Positions 17,860 through 27,314 of a stretch of DNA of 64,000 nt are shown here, one piece after another (the stretch's first letter is position 1; each line of letters starts with the position of its first letter). The notes beneath the pieces were generated by a model, which was not told where the DNA came from, made no database searches, and saw only the letters and a list, made by a program, of their open reading frames with translations. Made by a program: the position numbers and the translations under genes. Where the stretch lies: NCBI GenBank assembly GCA_019247695.1, contig JAFBAP010000112.1, forward strand, positions 1 to 64,000. Reading direction: 5' to 3'. This DNA is from Verrucomicrobiota bacterium (GTDB taxonomy: Bacteria > Verrucomicrobiota > Verrucomicrobiia > Chthoniobacterales > JAFAMB01).

Positions 17860-18723
17860 ATTCTGCAACAAGTGCTGCTCAATGGCGTCGTACTGGCCGT
17901 CAATTACGCCCTGATCGCGCTGGGAATCACCTTGATTTTCAGCATCATGAACATTCTGAACTTTGCGCATGGGCAGATGTTCATGATCGGTGGGTTCGTC
18001 GTCTATTACTTTTATGGCCTTTTCGGCGTCAACTATTTCGCCGGCCTCGTTGCAGTCGTTGTCGTGCTCGGCCTGGTAGGATGGTGTTTTGAGGCCTTCT
18101 TCTTCAGGCGAATGCGCAAGATGGCAACCCGGGAAGAGAATGCCATGCTGCTTGCTGTCGGTACGGCCCTGCTGCTGGAGAATCTCGCGCTTACTTTCTT
18201 CGGAGAAAAGCAGCGGGGCGTGCCTCCCGTTGTGAGTGGTGTATTTAGGATCGGAGACGCCTTTCTGCCGGCCGGCCGCCTGCTTGTCATGGTTCTTGCC
18301 CTCGTCCTCATCATCGGCCTTCTCCTGTTTGTTCAATATACAAAGCTGGGACGTGCCCTGCGCGCCCTGGCTCAGGATCGCGAGGTAACCTACCTCATGG
18401 GCGTTAACGTCGATCGTGTAGCTGCACTCGGTTTTGCCCTTGGCGCGGCGCTCGCCGGTCTGGCCGGTGGTCTTCTCATAACCGTCTTCGGGATCAACTC
18501 CGGCGTCGGGACCGTATACTCCATAAAGGCCTTCATCATGATTATGATCGGAGGTGCCGGTATCGTGCCCGGAGCGATTCTCGGCGCGGTAGTGCTGGGA
18601 TTTGCCGAAGCGATTGGTTATGCGCTTCTGCCGGGGTCGATCACCTATCTTTTGATCTTTGTCGGTTTAATCGTCTTCCTGCTGTTCCGGCCGCAGGGAC
18701 TAATGGGTAAGCCATGGGGGTAA
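17860..18723 (+). CDS. LivH-type ABC permease, probable ATT start
   Basis: 287 residues and about eight membrane segments; LQQVLLNGVVLAVNYALIAL is the normal LivH N-terminus and NILNFAHGQMFMIGG the conserved first-loop motif. No ATG, GTG or TTG lies at the expected start. A perfect GGAGGA at 17850-17855 stands 4 bases before an ATT (Ile) codon at 17860 and 7 before a CTG at 17863, so I place the start at the ATT. The only upstream candidate is a TTG at 17773 inside the binding-protein gene, which would add 29 residues unlike the family. Confidence 0.85.
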   Translation: MLQQVLLNGVVLAVNYALIALGITLIFSIMNILNFAHGQMFMIGGFVVYYFYGLFGVNYFAGLVAVVVVLGLVGWCFEAFFFRRMRKMATREENAMLLAVGTALLLENLALTFFGEKQRGVPPVVSGVFRIGDAFLPAGRLLVMVLALVLIIGLLLFVQYTKLGRALRALAQDREVTYLMGVNVDRVAALGFALGAALAGLAGGLLITVFGINSGVGTVYSIKAFIMIMIGGAGIVPGAILGAVVLGFAEAIGYALLPGSITYLLIFVGLIVFLLFRPQGLMGKPWG

Positions 18724-18736
18724 ACAAAACGATCAG

Positions 18737-19771
18737 ATGCACCAGGTGACTGACGATGGCGGCCAGACAACGGCCGGCGAAGCAGGTGATGCTCTTACCC
18801 CTCGACGAATCATTCGGTTTACAGGTTTTGTCCTCCTGCTGTTCGTGGGAGTGCCGGTGATCCTCGGGAGATGGCCCTACTTCATTACGGTGCTGACCAA
18901 CGCCGCTGTTTTGTCGTTTATCAGTCTCGGCGTGTGGATCACTTTCTCGATCGGGCGCATGAATCTGGCGCAGGGTGCATTTGCTCTGGTCGGCGGCTAC
19001 GTGACCGCCATCCTCGCCACCCGCTACGGGATTTCATTCTGGGTCTGCCTGCCGCTATCGGGTCTCGTTTCGGCTGCCCTGGGCGCGCTGATCGGCTGGC
19101 CCATGCTCCGGCTCAAGGGCGTCTATTTCGCAATGACGACGCTGAGCCTGACGGAGGCCATCAGGCTGCTCGCGCTTAACGGCGGCGACGTAACGAAAGG
19201 CGCGACCGGCATCGTCAATGTCCCTCCCCCCGGAGCCATACGGGTCCTCGGGCTGACGGTTTTGCCGCCGTTCAGTAGTGCCGATCCCATGCCTTATTAT
19301 TTCCTTGCCTCTGCAATGCTGGCGCTCGGGCTGATCGGCGTCTGGCGACTGTCGACCAGCCGGCTCGGCTGGGTGTTCCGATCTCTCCGGCAAAATGAAG
19401 ATCTCGCGACATCGATCGGCATTAACGTCGCGAAGTATCGCGTCATGGCCTTCTCCCTGTGTTGTTTCATGGCCGGAATCGGGGGTGCATTTTTTGTCGC
19501 GTCTCAGCAGAACATTTACCCCTCCAGCTATACCGTCGCGGATTCCGTGAATTTCCTGCTCTACTGCTTCCTTGGTGGGCTGGACTACCTGTTTGGCCCG
19601 GTTGTCGGTGCATTCCTCCTCGTGATCGCTTTCGAGCTTCTGCACGCGATCCAGGACTATCAGACCCTCATCTACGGCGCCCTGATGATCTTCTGCATGC
19701 TCTGCCTGCCAAACGGTATTTTGAGCCTCCGCCTGCGCCGCGTTGGCGAACGCCAAAACTCCAAGGCATAG
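18737..19771 (+). CDS. LivM-type ABC permease
   Basis: 344 residues. After a hydrophilic leader of about 25 residues come eight to ten membrane segments; GRMNLAQGAFALVGGYVTAI is the LivM counterpart of the LivH loop motif, and RSLRQNEDLATSIGINVAKY is the cytoplasmic coupling loop that contacts the ATPases. It pairs with the LivH-type protein encoded 13 bases upstream to form the channel. Confidence 0.92.
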   Translation: MHQVTDDGGQTTAGEAGDALTPRRIIRFTGFVLLLFVGVPVILGRWPYFITVLTNAAVLSFISLGVWITFSIGRMNLAQGAFALVGGYVTAILATRYGISFWVCLPLSGLVSAALGALIGWPMLRLKGVYFAMTTLSLTEAIRLLALNGGDVTKGATGIVNVPPPGAIRVLGLTVLPPFSSADPMPYYFLASAMLALGLIGVWRLSTSRLGWVFRSLRQNEDLATSIGINVAKYRVMAFSLCCFMAGIGGAFFVASQQNIYPSSYTVADSVNFLLYCFLGGLDYLFGPVVGAFLLVIAFELLHAIQDYQTLIYGALMIFCMLCLPNGILSLRLRRVGERQNSKA

Positions 19772-19774
19772 CCC

Positions 19775-20551
19775 ATGCCCATCCTCGAGGTTCAGGGAAT
19801 AACCAAGCGTTACGGCGGTCTGATCGCCGTCAATAACGTGAGCTTCTCGGTTGAAAAGGGAGAAATCGTGGCCGTTATCGGACCTAATGGAGCGGGTAAG
19901 AGCACGCTGTTTAAGTTGATAAGTTCCTTCGTGCCGCCGACCTCCGGCAAAGTGGTATACGGCGGACAGACGATCACCGGCCTGCCGCCTCATGAAGTTG
20001 CTCGACGGGGCGTGGTGCGGACGTTTCAGGAGACGACGATCTTCAAAGAAATGACGGCCTTGCAGAACGTCATCGTCGCTCACCACCTGCGCTGTAGTGC
20101 TTCAGCCTTCGGCATTTATTTTGCAACTCCGAAGGCGCGTGCGGACGAGGTAAGGTTCCGGGAACGTGCGACAGAGATCCTGGACTATTTGGGTTTGGGT
20201 GCCGTAAAACGCCTGCGGGCGCGCAACCTTCCTCATGGCCATCTGCGCGCACTCGGCATCGCAATTGCAATGGCGGCCGAACCGGCCTTGTTATTACTCG
20301 ACGAACCCTTCGCCGGCATGAATCTCGAAGAAACGGATGTAGCCGTAGAAATGGTGCGCGGCATTCGCGACCGCGGCGTGACGGTTGTACTCGTGGAACA
20401 CGATATGTCGGCTGTCATGCGGATCAGCGACAAGATCATCGTTCTGAATTTCGGCCTCAAAATCGCGGAAGGCGCGCCGGCCGAAATCCAGCGGAACGAT
20501 GCAGTGATTGAAGCCTATTTAGGCCGGCCCGACGACGAATTAGGACATTGA
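19775..20551 (+). CDS. LivG-type ABC transporter ATP-binding protein
   Basis: 258 residues. Walker A GPNGAGKST, Walker B LLLLDEP followed by FAGMN, and the switch histidine in VLVEHDM are all present. The signature region reads LPHGHLRALGIA where LivG proteins commonly have LPYGQQR, so it is somewhat divergent but keeps the glycine. Starts 3 bases after the permease stop. Confidence 0.92.
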   Translation: MPILEVQGITKRYGGLIAVNNVSFSVEKGEIVAVIGPNGAGKSTLFKLISSFVPPTSGKVVYGGQTITGLPPHEVARRGVVRTFQETTIFKEMTALQNVIVAHHLRCSASAFGIYFATPKARADEVRFRERATEILDYLGLGAVKRLRARNLPHGHLRALGIAIAMAAEPALLLLDEPFAGMNLEETDVAVEMVRGIRDRGVTVVLVEHDMSAVMRISDKIIVLNFGLKIAEGAPAEIQRNDAVIEAYLGRPDDELGH

Positions 20552-20554
20552 GCC

Positions 20555-21274
20555 ATGTATTTCGAGCTCCGGAATATCAGTGTCTTTTATGACAAAGTGC
20601 GGGCCCTTGATAACGTGTCGTTGAATTTGGAGAAAAGTGAAATTGTCGCGCTCATCGGTGCCAACGGCGCAGGCAAAACGTCGACGCTCAGGGCCGTTAC
20701 CGGTCTGGCCAGGCCTACAGCCGGGGAAATTTGGTTCAATGGCCGGCGCATCGACAAGCTCGATCCGGCTGCCATCGTCGGGCTCGGCATTTCAATGGTG
20801 CCGGAGGGACGCCATGTCTATCCCTTCATGTCTGTAAAGGACAACCTGCTGATGGGAGCCTATCTGCGCAAAGACAAGGGAGGGATCGAGCAGGATCTGC
20901 AGAAGAGTTTTGCCCGTTTCCCGCGGCTGAAGGAGCGACTGCGGCAACAGGCCGGCAGTCTCTCCGGTGGCGAGCAACAAATGCTTGTCATCAGTCGCGC
21001 CCTGATGGCCCGCCCGCAGCTGATTCTTCTGGACGAACCTTCGCTCGGGCTTGCGCCCATGGTCGTCCGTGACATCGCTCGGGCCATCGTCGAGATCAAT
21101 CGCGAGGAAGGAATCAGCGTCATCCTCGTCGAACAGAACTCTCGGATGGCCCTCAAAATCTCGAATCGCGCCTACGCCCTGGAAACCGGCCGGATCGCGC
21201 TGACGGGCAAGTCGGCCGATCTGCTCAATGACGATCACATTCGCAAGCTTTATCTTGGCCTGGCGCGATCGTAA
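20555..21274 (+). CDS. LivF-type ABC transporter ATP-binding protein
   Basis: 239 residues, last gene of the importer. Walker A GANGAGKTS, signature LSGGEQQ, Walker B LILLDEPSLGLAP and a VEQN switch region (Gln in place of His, usual for LivF). Three bases separate it from LivG. With the binding protein and the two permeases it completes a five-part importer. Confidence 0.93.
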   Translation: MYFELRNISVFYDKVRALDNVSLNLEKSEIVALIGANGAGKTSTLRAVTGLARPTAGEIWFNGRRIDKLDPAAIVGLGISMVPEGRHVYPFMSVKDNLLMGAYLRKDKGGIEQDLQKSFARFPRLKERLRQQAGSLSGGEQQMLVISRALMARPQLILLDEPSLGLAPMVVRDIARAIVEINREEGISVILVEQNSRMALKISNRAYALETGRIALTGKSADLLNDDHIRKLYLGLARS

Positions 21275-21492
21275 GTATCCGGCGGACGCCCCCAGTTCGG
21301 GCGGACGCCATCCGCGTTGCGCTCGTACGGCAGCTTTGCCGTTGCCCGTCGGGATTTCGCGAATTACGAGGTGAAGGTCCAAGCCTCCGAAGCGTTCACT
21401 GTCAACCGGTCATTGCGACCCTGCAGATGGCCTTCTTGGGTGAGCCGCTCCCGGCCCGCGGGGCCGGCTTCCCGGCTTTCGTTTGGCTGGTC

Positions 21493-22413
21493 TCACTGCC
21501 GGGCCCGCGCTTTATCAAAGACATCCACGAACTGCCGGTAGCGCCGGGCAATCTCGGCGACGGCAGCTTCCCGCGGCGTCTTCTTTTCCCGCCACTCGAC
21601 CAGCGGCTCCCAAAAGACGGTGCGCCCGACGGCAAATCCGATGAAGCCCGGCACCTGGGCAGCGGTCGTTAGCCATTCATGAACCTTTTCGTCGTTTTCG
21701 CCCCGGCCCAGGATAATACAGCCCACTTTGTCCCGGCCATCACGGCGCGCCGCGGCCACCACCTGCTCGCAATCTTCCTGGCGGTCGAGGCCCTCGATCT
21801 TCCAGACGTCCGGTTCCACGCCCGCGTCCTGAAGCTGCCGGATCGTCCGGACCATCAGCCGGGGCCGGATCTCCCGGTCATAAGCAGCTTTATCCCCGTG
21901 AACCTCATCCAATTCCTCCTTTTCCGGCGGCACCAGCAGCTCGAACATGAAGCGGCTGCCGCCCTCCGTGTGCAGGTAATCCGACAGGCGCCGCAGACGG
22001 GCGGCTTGCTGCTGGTTCAGGGCTTGGTCGCCCTCCGGGTTGTACCGCACCAGCACCTTGCAGAAGGTCGGGTGGAAGGCCTCGATGTGCTGGGCAAACG
22101 CCTCACCATACTCAAAGTCAAACTCGTCCTGGCCGCTCTTTTCGGCCGGACAGGCAGTTGCGTAGCCGTGTGCGGCGGCGTCCCGCAGGATGGCCGCGCC
22201 GAACTGCTCGTCGACCAGAATGCCGGCCTTCTCCTTCGGTACGCCTTCGGCAATAGCGGCCTTGAAGCCGTTATAGATGACCTGCTTGGCGTCGGCAATC
22301 TGCGCGGTCTGCTCCGGCGTCAGGGTGCCCTTCCAGCCAAACATCTTGGTCTGGAAGGAGCCCCGATGGTCGAAAGGTTGGATGTACAGGGGCTGATCGT
22401 AGCCGAGGGTCAT
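21493..22413 (-). CDS. DUF2090 (IolC C-terminal-like, class I aldolase-fold) protein
   Basis: 306 residues matching the DUF2090 domain that in some bacteria is fused behind the sugar kinase IolC and is thought to act as 2-deoxy-5-keto-gluconate-6-phosphate aldolase. Landmarks are [10 protein letters not shown] at the start, [26 protein letters not shown], a VWKIEG lysine segment that could hold a Schiff-base lysine, and [11 protein letters not shown] near the end. Its start overlaps the pgi stop by 4 bases (ATGA), so the two are coupled. Working on a sugar phosphate next to glucose-6-phosphate isomerase is a reasonable inference; the exact reaction is not shown. Confidence 0.8.
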   Translation of the reverse strand: MTLGYDQPLYIQPFDHRGSFQTKMFGWKGTLTPEQTAQIADAKQVIYNGFKAAIAEGVPKEKAGILVDEQFGAAILRDAAAHGYATACPAEKSGQDEFDFEYGEAFAQHIEAFHPTFCKVLVRYNPEGDQALNQQQAARLRRLSDYLHTEGGSRFMFELLVPPEKEELDEVHGDKAAYDREIRPRLMVRTIRQLQDAGVEPDVWKIEGLDRQEDCEQVVAAARRDGRDKVGCIILGRGENDEKVHEWLTTAAQVPGFIGFAVGRTVFWEPLVEWREKKTPREAAVAEIARRYRQFVDVFDKARARQ

Positions 22414-24056
22414 GACGTTTTGCCTTTCAGCCGGCGGTAGCGGCGGATGAGGTGGTTGGTCGAGCTATCGTGACCCAGCTCCGCTTCTCCTTGGGATTCA
22501 AGTTCCGGAACGATGCGTTGGGCCAGCACCTTGCCCAGTTCCACCCCCCATTGATCGAAGGAGTTGATGTCCCAGATGATCCCCTGGGTGAAGACGCTGT
22601 GCTCGTAAAGGGCCACCAGTTTGCCCAGGGTTTCCGGCGTGAGCCGTTCGGCCAGGATGGTGTTTGAGGGCCGGTTGCCCTCAAAGACCCGGTGGGGCAC
22701 CAGCCAGTCCGGGGTATTCTCGGCTTTTACTTGCTCGGCCGTCTTGCCAAAGGCCAGCGCTTCGGCCTGGGCAAAGACGTTGGCCAGCAGCAAGTCGTGA
22801 TGGCGGCCCAGCGGGTTAAGGGAGTGGACGAAGGCGATAAAGTCGCAGGGGATCAGCCGCGTTCCCTGGTGAATCAACTGGTAGAAGGAGTGCTGGCCGT
22901 TGGTGCCCGGTTCGCCCCAATAAATCGGCCCGGTCGGGCAGTCCACGCTTGTACCCTGAAGGGTGACGCTTTTACCGTTGCTCTCCATCGTCAACTGCTG
23001 CAGGTAGGCCGGGAAGCGCTTGAGGTATTGCTCATAAGGCAGGACCGCCACGGTCTCGGCGTTGAAGAAGTCGGTGTACCATACGGTCAGCAAGCCCAGG
23101 AGCACCGGCAGGTTGCGCTCGAAAGGCGCGGTGCGGAAATGCTCATCCATCTGGTGAAAGCCGTCGAGTAACGCCCGAAAGTTCTCCGGCCCGATGGCAA
23201 GCATCGTCGACAGGCCGATGGCGGAGTCCATCGAGTAGCGGCCGCCCACCCAGTCCCAAAAGCCGAACATGTTGGCCGTGTCGATACCGAACTCAGCGAC
23301 CTTCGCCGCATTGGTCGAGACGGCGACGAAATGCCGGGCCACGGCCTTGGGATCGCCCCCAAGCCCTTTGAGGGACCAGTCGCGCGCACTGTGGGCGTTG
23401 GTCATGGTCTCCAGGGTCGTGAACGTTTTCGAGGAAATGATGAAAAGCGTTTCTGCCGGGTCGAGGTCGCCGGTTGCCTCCACAAAATCCGTGCCATCGA
23501 CATTGGAGACAAATCGGAACGTCAGGGCGCGATCGCTGTAATGCCTAAGCGCCTCATAGGCCATGACGGGCCCGAGGTCGGAGCCTCCAATGCCGATGTT
23601 GACGACGCTGCGAATGCGTTTACCGGTATGGCCCTTCCACTCCCCGCTCCGAACCCGATTGGAGAATTCAGCCATGCGATCGAGCACCTCGTGCACTTGG
23701 GGCACCACGTTCTCGCCATCCACGACAATCGACGCCTCTCGCGGCGCGCGCAGGGCCACGTGCAAGACGGCCCGGTTTTCCGTGACGTTGATCTTCTCAC
23801 CCCGGAACATGGCGTCGATCCGGGCGCGCAGGCCGCATTCCTCGGCCAGTTGGAGCAGAAGCCCGAGTGTCTCGTCGGTAATGCGATTTTTTGAGTAATC
23901 GAGGTAGAGCCCCGCCTCTTCGATCGTCATCCGCTCGCCGCGTCGGGGGTCATCGGCAAAGAGCTTCCGCAGAGACAATTCCTGAACTTTCTTGTGGTGA
24001 GATCCAAGTGCCTTCCATGCCGGGCGTGCGGTGAGTGATGGAGAATCTGCTCTCAT
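22410..24056 (-). CDS. pgi: Glucose-6-phosphate isomerase
   Basis: 548 residues, the usual length of the bacterial/eukaryotic PGI family, interconverting glucose-6-phosphate and fructose-6-phosphate. Both signature regions are intact: [32 protein letters not shown], and [19 protein letters not shown] with the catalytic glutamate and histidine region. The start ATG at 24056 opens [17 protein letters not shown]. It is the first gene of a two-gene unit with the DUF2090 gene downstream. Confidence 0.97.
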   Translation of the reverse strand: MRADSPSLTARPAWKALGSHHKKVQELSLRKLFADDPRRGERMTIEEAGLYLDYSKNRITDETLGLLLQLAEECGLRARIDAMFRGEKINVTENRAVLHVALRAPREASIVVDGENVVPQVHEVLDRMAEFSNRVRSGEWKGHTGKRIRSVVNIGIGGSDLGPVMAYEALRHYSDRALTFRFVSNVDGTDFVEATGDLDPAETLFIISSKTFTTLETMTNAHSARDWSLKGLGGDPKAVARHFVAVSTNAAKVAEFGIDTANMFGFWDWVGGRYSMDSAIGLSTMLAIGPENFRALLDGFHQMDEHFRTAPFERNLPVLLGLLTVWYTDFFNAETVAVLPYEQYLKRFPAYLQQLTMESNGKSVTLQGTSVDCPTGPIYWGEPGTNGQHSFYQLIHQGTRLIPCDFIAFVHSLNPLGRHHDLLLANVFAQAEALAFGKTAEQVKAENTPDWLVPHRVFEGNRPSNTILAERLTPETLGKLVALYEHSVFTQGIIWDINSFDQWGVELGKVLAQRIVPELESQGEAELGHDSSTNHLIRRYRRLKGKTS

Positions 24057-24460
24057 TTTGTATTCCTTTGGTGTCCCTTTTAGATCAGGTTAGAATAAGC
24101 TTCTACGCAAAGTACAAGGCCTGCCAACGCTCGTTGCCGCGGTAGCGGTCGGCGACTCTGGCGCGCAACGACGGGGGCGAGCGCAATTAAGGGTATTGGC
24201 AGTAGTAAGTACCGAAACCTGGGACAAGGGCAATGTCAAAGGTTTTAAGCGAAACGGGTTTTCCTGGTGCAGTTTCAAGTGAGCCATCGGGCGAGCGGCG
24301 GCCACTCGTTACCACTGACGTAAACGCGGGCCCGGTTAATGGTTCCGGCCGCCGTCGGGTTTCGGTCCGTTTCGAGAATGGCACCTTTGCCGTGGGTACG
24401 ATGCGCGGGTCCTGTGGGGACCCGAGTCGATCATGTGAAGTCTTCCGGCCTTTCCGGGGG
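24057..24460. other. Gap upstream of pgi, no supported gene
   Basis: Short frames on both strands read partly protein-like (for example a minus frame ending ALVPGFGTYYCQYP at 24187) but have no start signal, length or family match. I leave them out. Confidence 0.4.
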
Positions 24461-24906
24461 TCTTATACCGGTTCGACGGCCACGGGCGTGAAATTATGCC
24501 TGTCTTCCCAGGTGCCCTGCCAGCGTTATACCTATCAGACTGTATAAACGGTCCGGGCCCAACGGGCCGCGAGACGGTTTGATCGCCTGAAGGGCCAACG
24601 GAACTTAGCCCAGGGTTTCACCCCGGGAAGGCGTTTCCCCCTCGACCCAGCCCTGCTAAGGCGTCACGCCTGTACGCCCATCCAAACAAACACCCGCCCC
24701 GCCGGGTGTTTGTTTGGATGGGCGTACAGGCGTGACGCCTTAGGAGGGCTCGATCGTGATTTGACGGTTACCCAGGGGGTAAAGCCCTGGGCTATGTTCT
24801 ACCGGCCCGTTGGGCCTAAGATCGATTCAACCGGGTACGGAGCATCCTCCGGCGCCGGCACTCCCCGGCCTGATTCTACCAAGGTAACTGTCTGAATGGT
24901 ATTACA
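24461..24906 (+). repeat. Dispersed modular repeat, copy 2 (with inserted hairpin block)
   Basis: Same modules and order as at 10518-10745: a CTGTATAAACGGTC box (24538-24551), GGGCCCAACGGGCC, then GGCCCGTTGGGCCTAAGATC with GTACGGAGCATCC, and the end module TCTGAATGGTATTA (24892-24905). Between the two halves about 200 extra bases carry CCCAGGGTTTCACCCCGGG and the long inverted repeat listed next. Confidence 0.8.
24649..24750. repeat. Long inverted repeat: 41-bp perfect arms, 6-base loop
   Basis: Arm 24656-24696 is the exact reverse complement of 24703-24743; the loop is CCCCGC. Beyond one G/G mismatch the pairing continues for 6 more bases (AGCCCT at 24649-24654 with AGGGCT at 24745-24750). 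Part of one arm (CGTACAGGCGTGACGCC) recurs at about 52214-52230, so this is a module of the dispersed repeat family, not a gene-specific terminator. Confidence 0.95.
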
Positions 24907-25294
24907 CGCTCTACAGGCGGGGTCCGGTGACCAGCCGTCCCAGCACCCGGATCAGCTTGACCGCTCCGGGCGGCCTTTGGCGACCAGTACCGGGCAAGGC
25001 TCCAAGTCCACCGCCCATCCAGCGGTACGATAGGAAAGGGGGGGGCACAGGTGCCACGCCGGCAGGAAGCGCGCGCACAGTGGCAGTTCTTGACTTCATC
25101 GATGCCATGCCCGGATTCCTCAGCCGCATCCCTTCCGGGCATGGCGTAATTCGAGATCACTTCAGCGCGCTTAAACGCCTGCCCGCACCAAACCGGCCGG
25201 TAGATCGATGACGCGTTCAAGGCATTGCGAATCTTTCCTTGCCGAGGGATGCGGCATTTGTCCCTACCGGGCATTTAAGAATACCTTGGTTTGG
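24907..25294. other. Gap before the MFS gene, no supported gene
   Basis: Only short, low-quality frames on both strands. A run of eight or more G (about 25038-25046) is the only notable feature. Confidence 0.35.
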
Positions 25295-26745
25295 TCATCC
25301 GGTCGGCTGCGCGTGCGGCAACACTTCCGAAAGCGGCGTGGCGATGGACTCCAAAGACTTGCGTTCGGCTTTGACGCCGAAGAGCGCTTCCACGACCGCA
25401 GCCACCACCATCACGAAACCGGCAAAACAGTAAGCCCAGAACAACGCTGTCCGCGACCCGGAGCCGATGATCGCTCCGAAGATCGACGGCGCAATCGCGC
25501 CCGCTAAGGTGCCAAACGCATAGAAGATGGCGACCGCCAGCCCGCGGATTTCCAGCGGGAAAATCTCACTCACCGTCAGGTAGGCCGAACTGGCCGCCGC
25601 CGAGGCGATAAAGAAGATGATCGACCATGCGATGGTCTGCGTTAATGCGTTGAGGGCTCCGATTTGGAACAGGTAACCGGTAATCGCCAGCAGTACGCCC
25701 GAAACCGCATACGTCAGCGTGATCATGGTCTTGCGCCCAATCGAGTCAAAGAGGTGGCCCAGCAGGATCGGCCCCAGCAAATTGCCAAACGCGAACGGGA
25801 AGATGTACACGCTCACCGTCTCCGGCGGCACCTGGTAAAACTGAACCAGGATGAGCGTGTAGGTAAAAAAGATCGCGTTGTAGAGAAACGCCTGCGTCAC
25901 CATCAGAGTGAACCCCAGGATGGAGCGGGTCGGGTATTGATGGGCCACTGCATTCCAAATCTCCGACCAGGCGGTGTACTCCCGCCGCCGGATGCGCTGC
26001 TTGCGGCCCGACAAAGCCGGCAGGCTGCTTGGATCGTGGGTGACTTCCCGTTCGACCGAGGCCACGATGTCCTCCGCCTCGCGGCCCCGCCCATGAATGG
26101 TCAACCAGCGGGGACTCTCGGGCACCCAGTGCCGGAACAACAAAATCAGCAAACCCAGGACACCGCCGATGATAAACGAAAGGCGCCACCCGTAGGAAGG
26201 GGGAATCAGGTGAGGGTTCAGTACCACATACGTTCCGAGGGCTCCCAACATGGCCCCGGCCCAGTAAGTTGAATTGATCACCAGGTCAACCTGCCCGCGC
26301 ACCCGGGCCGGAATGAGTTCGTCAATGGCCGAGTTGATCGCTGAGTACTCACCGCCGATACCCATTCCCGCGATGAAGCGGAAGAGGGCGTAGGTCCAGA
26401 AGTTGACCGAGAAGGCCGTGAGGGCCGTGCCGCTCAGATAAATGAGCAAGGTGGCGTAAAAGAGTTTTTTGCGACCGATGCGATCGGTGGCAAAGCCGAA
26501 GAAAAGCGCCCCGACCACCTGCCCGACCAAGTAGACGGTGGCCCCGGTGCCAATCTTGGCATCGGTCAGGCCCAGGGTGGTGGCTCTTTCAACATGCCGC
26601 CCAGCGCGGAAACCAGCGTCACCTCCAGGCCGTCTAGAATCCAGGTGATGCCGAGCGCCAGCACGACTAACCAATGCCATCGGCTCCAGGGCAGTCGATC
26701 GAGGCGCTCAGCGACGTCGGTTTCTACGTATTCAGGGGCAGCCAT
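25295..26745 (-). pseudogene. MFS metabolite:proton symporter with one frameshift
   Basis: The gene starts at ATG 26745 ([18 protein letters not shown], then TMS1 with [20 protein letters not shown]) but runs into a stop after 60 codons. The rest of the protein continues in another frame from LGLTDAKIG to the stop at 25295. One missing base at about 26571-26586 explains it: restoring it would give a K-E-P-x-T-L-G-L junction typical of the family. All else is intact: about 12 membrane segments, TDRIGRKK in the loop 2-3 position, GGEYSAINSAIDELIP, PESPRWLTIHGR. It belongs to the sugar-porter-like general substrate transporters; ligand unknown. Genuine mutation or sequencing error cannot be told apart here. 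Confidence 0.8.
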
Positions 26746-27314
26746 AAGTTGTCTCCGTTAATTGTTCATTTGAAAATGGATAATCTTCGATGATGGATGG
26801 ATCGCCGCCGGGTGGGCGGTTACCTCGCAAACGGTCACCCTGAAACGGCAACCCACGTTCGCACATCTGATATTATCGTGGTTGTAAAGCCTTCGGGTTA
26901 GACCTGAGTGGTGGACTTACCAGCAAGGGCGAAACCTACTCAAAGGCTGTCCTGACCATTGGATCAAGCCCTCCGGCCAGCTACCATGGAGCGATCCCCT
27001 GGACCGAGCGACGCCTGGAGCGCCGGTGTTAGGGGCAGGAGACCGGACGATGAAGATGTATAAGAGACCAAGCGTTGCCAGGGCGCAGTTCGCCGTGTAA
27101 TTCCAGGGAAACGATGGAGGTTGGCACACCCCGATGTTTTACTGACTCGGGCGACGTCCATCTATAAGTTTGCAGCGGTAAACGGGAGCATCAAACGCTG
27201 TGGTGCGCTCAAGTGATGACCGGGCCGAAGTGGAGGCTGCGCGTCCTCCGTGCCCGCCACCAGCGGCACGGCCGGTACAGGTGATGCGTCGCCGGGCGGC
27301 CCGCGGGGTGTACC
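26746..27314. other. 569-base gap, no supported gene
   Basis: No recognised repeat or gene. A 16-codon frame (ATG 27050 to TAA 27098) with an AGGAG site upstream was noticed but is too short to support. Confidence 0.4.

Noticed and set aside
24233..24547. 104-codon plus-strand frame
   Set aside because: Its second half runs through the dispersed repeat, so the frame is chance; no family match.
24656..24743. Intrinsic terminator
   Set aside because: Far from any gene end, much longer than a terminator stem, no T-run, and part of a repeat family.
27050..27100. 16-codon frame with AGGAG upstream, its start resembling short RiPP leaders
   Set aside because: Too short to support, and no cyclase, protease or recognition-element gene is adjacent.
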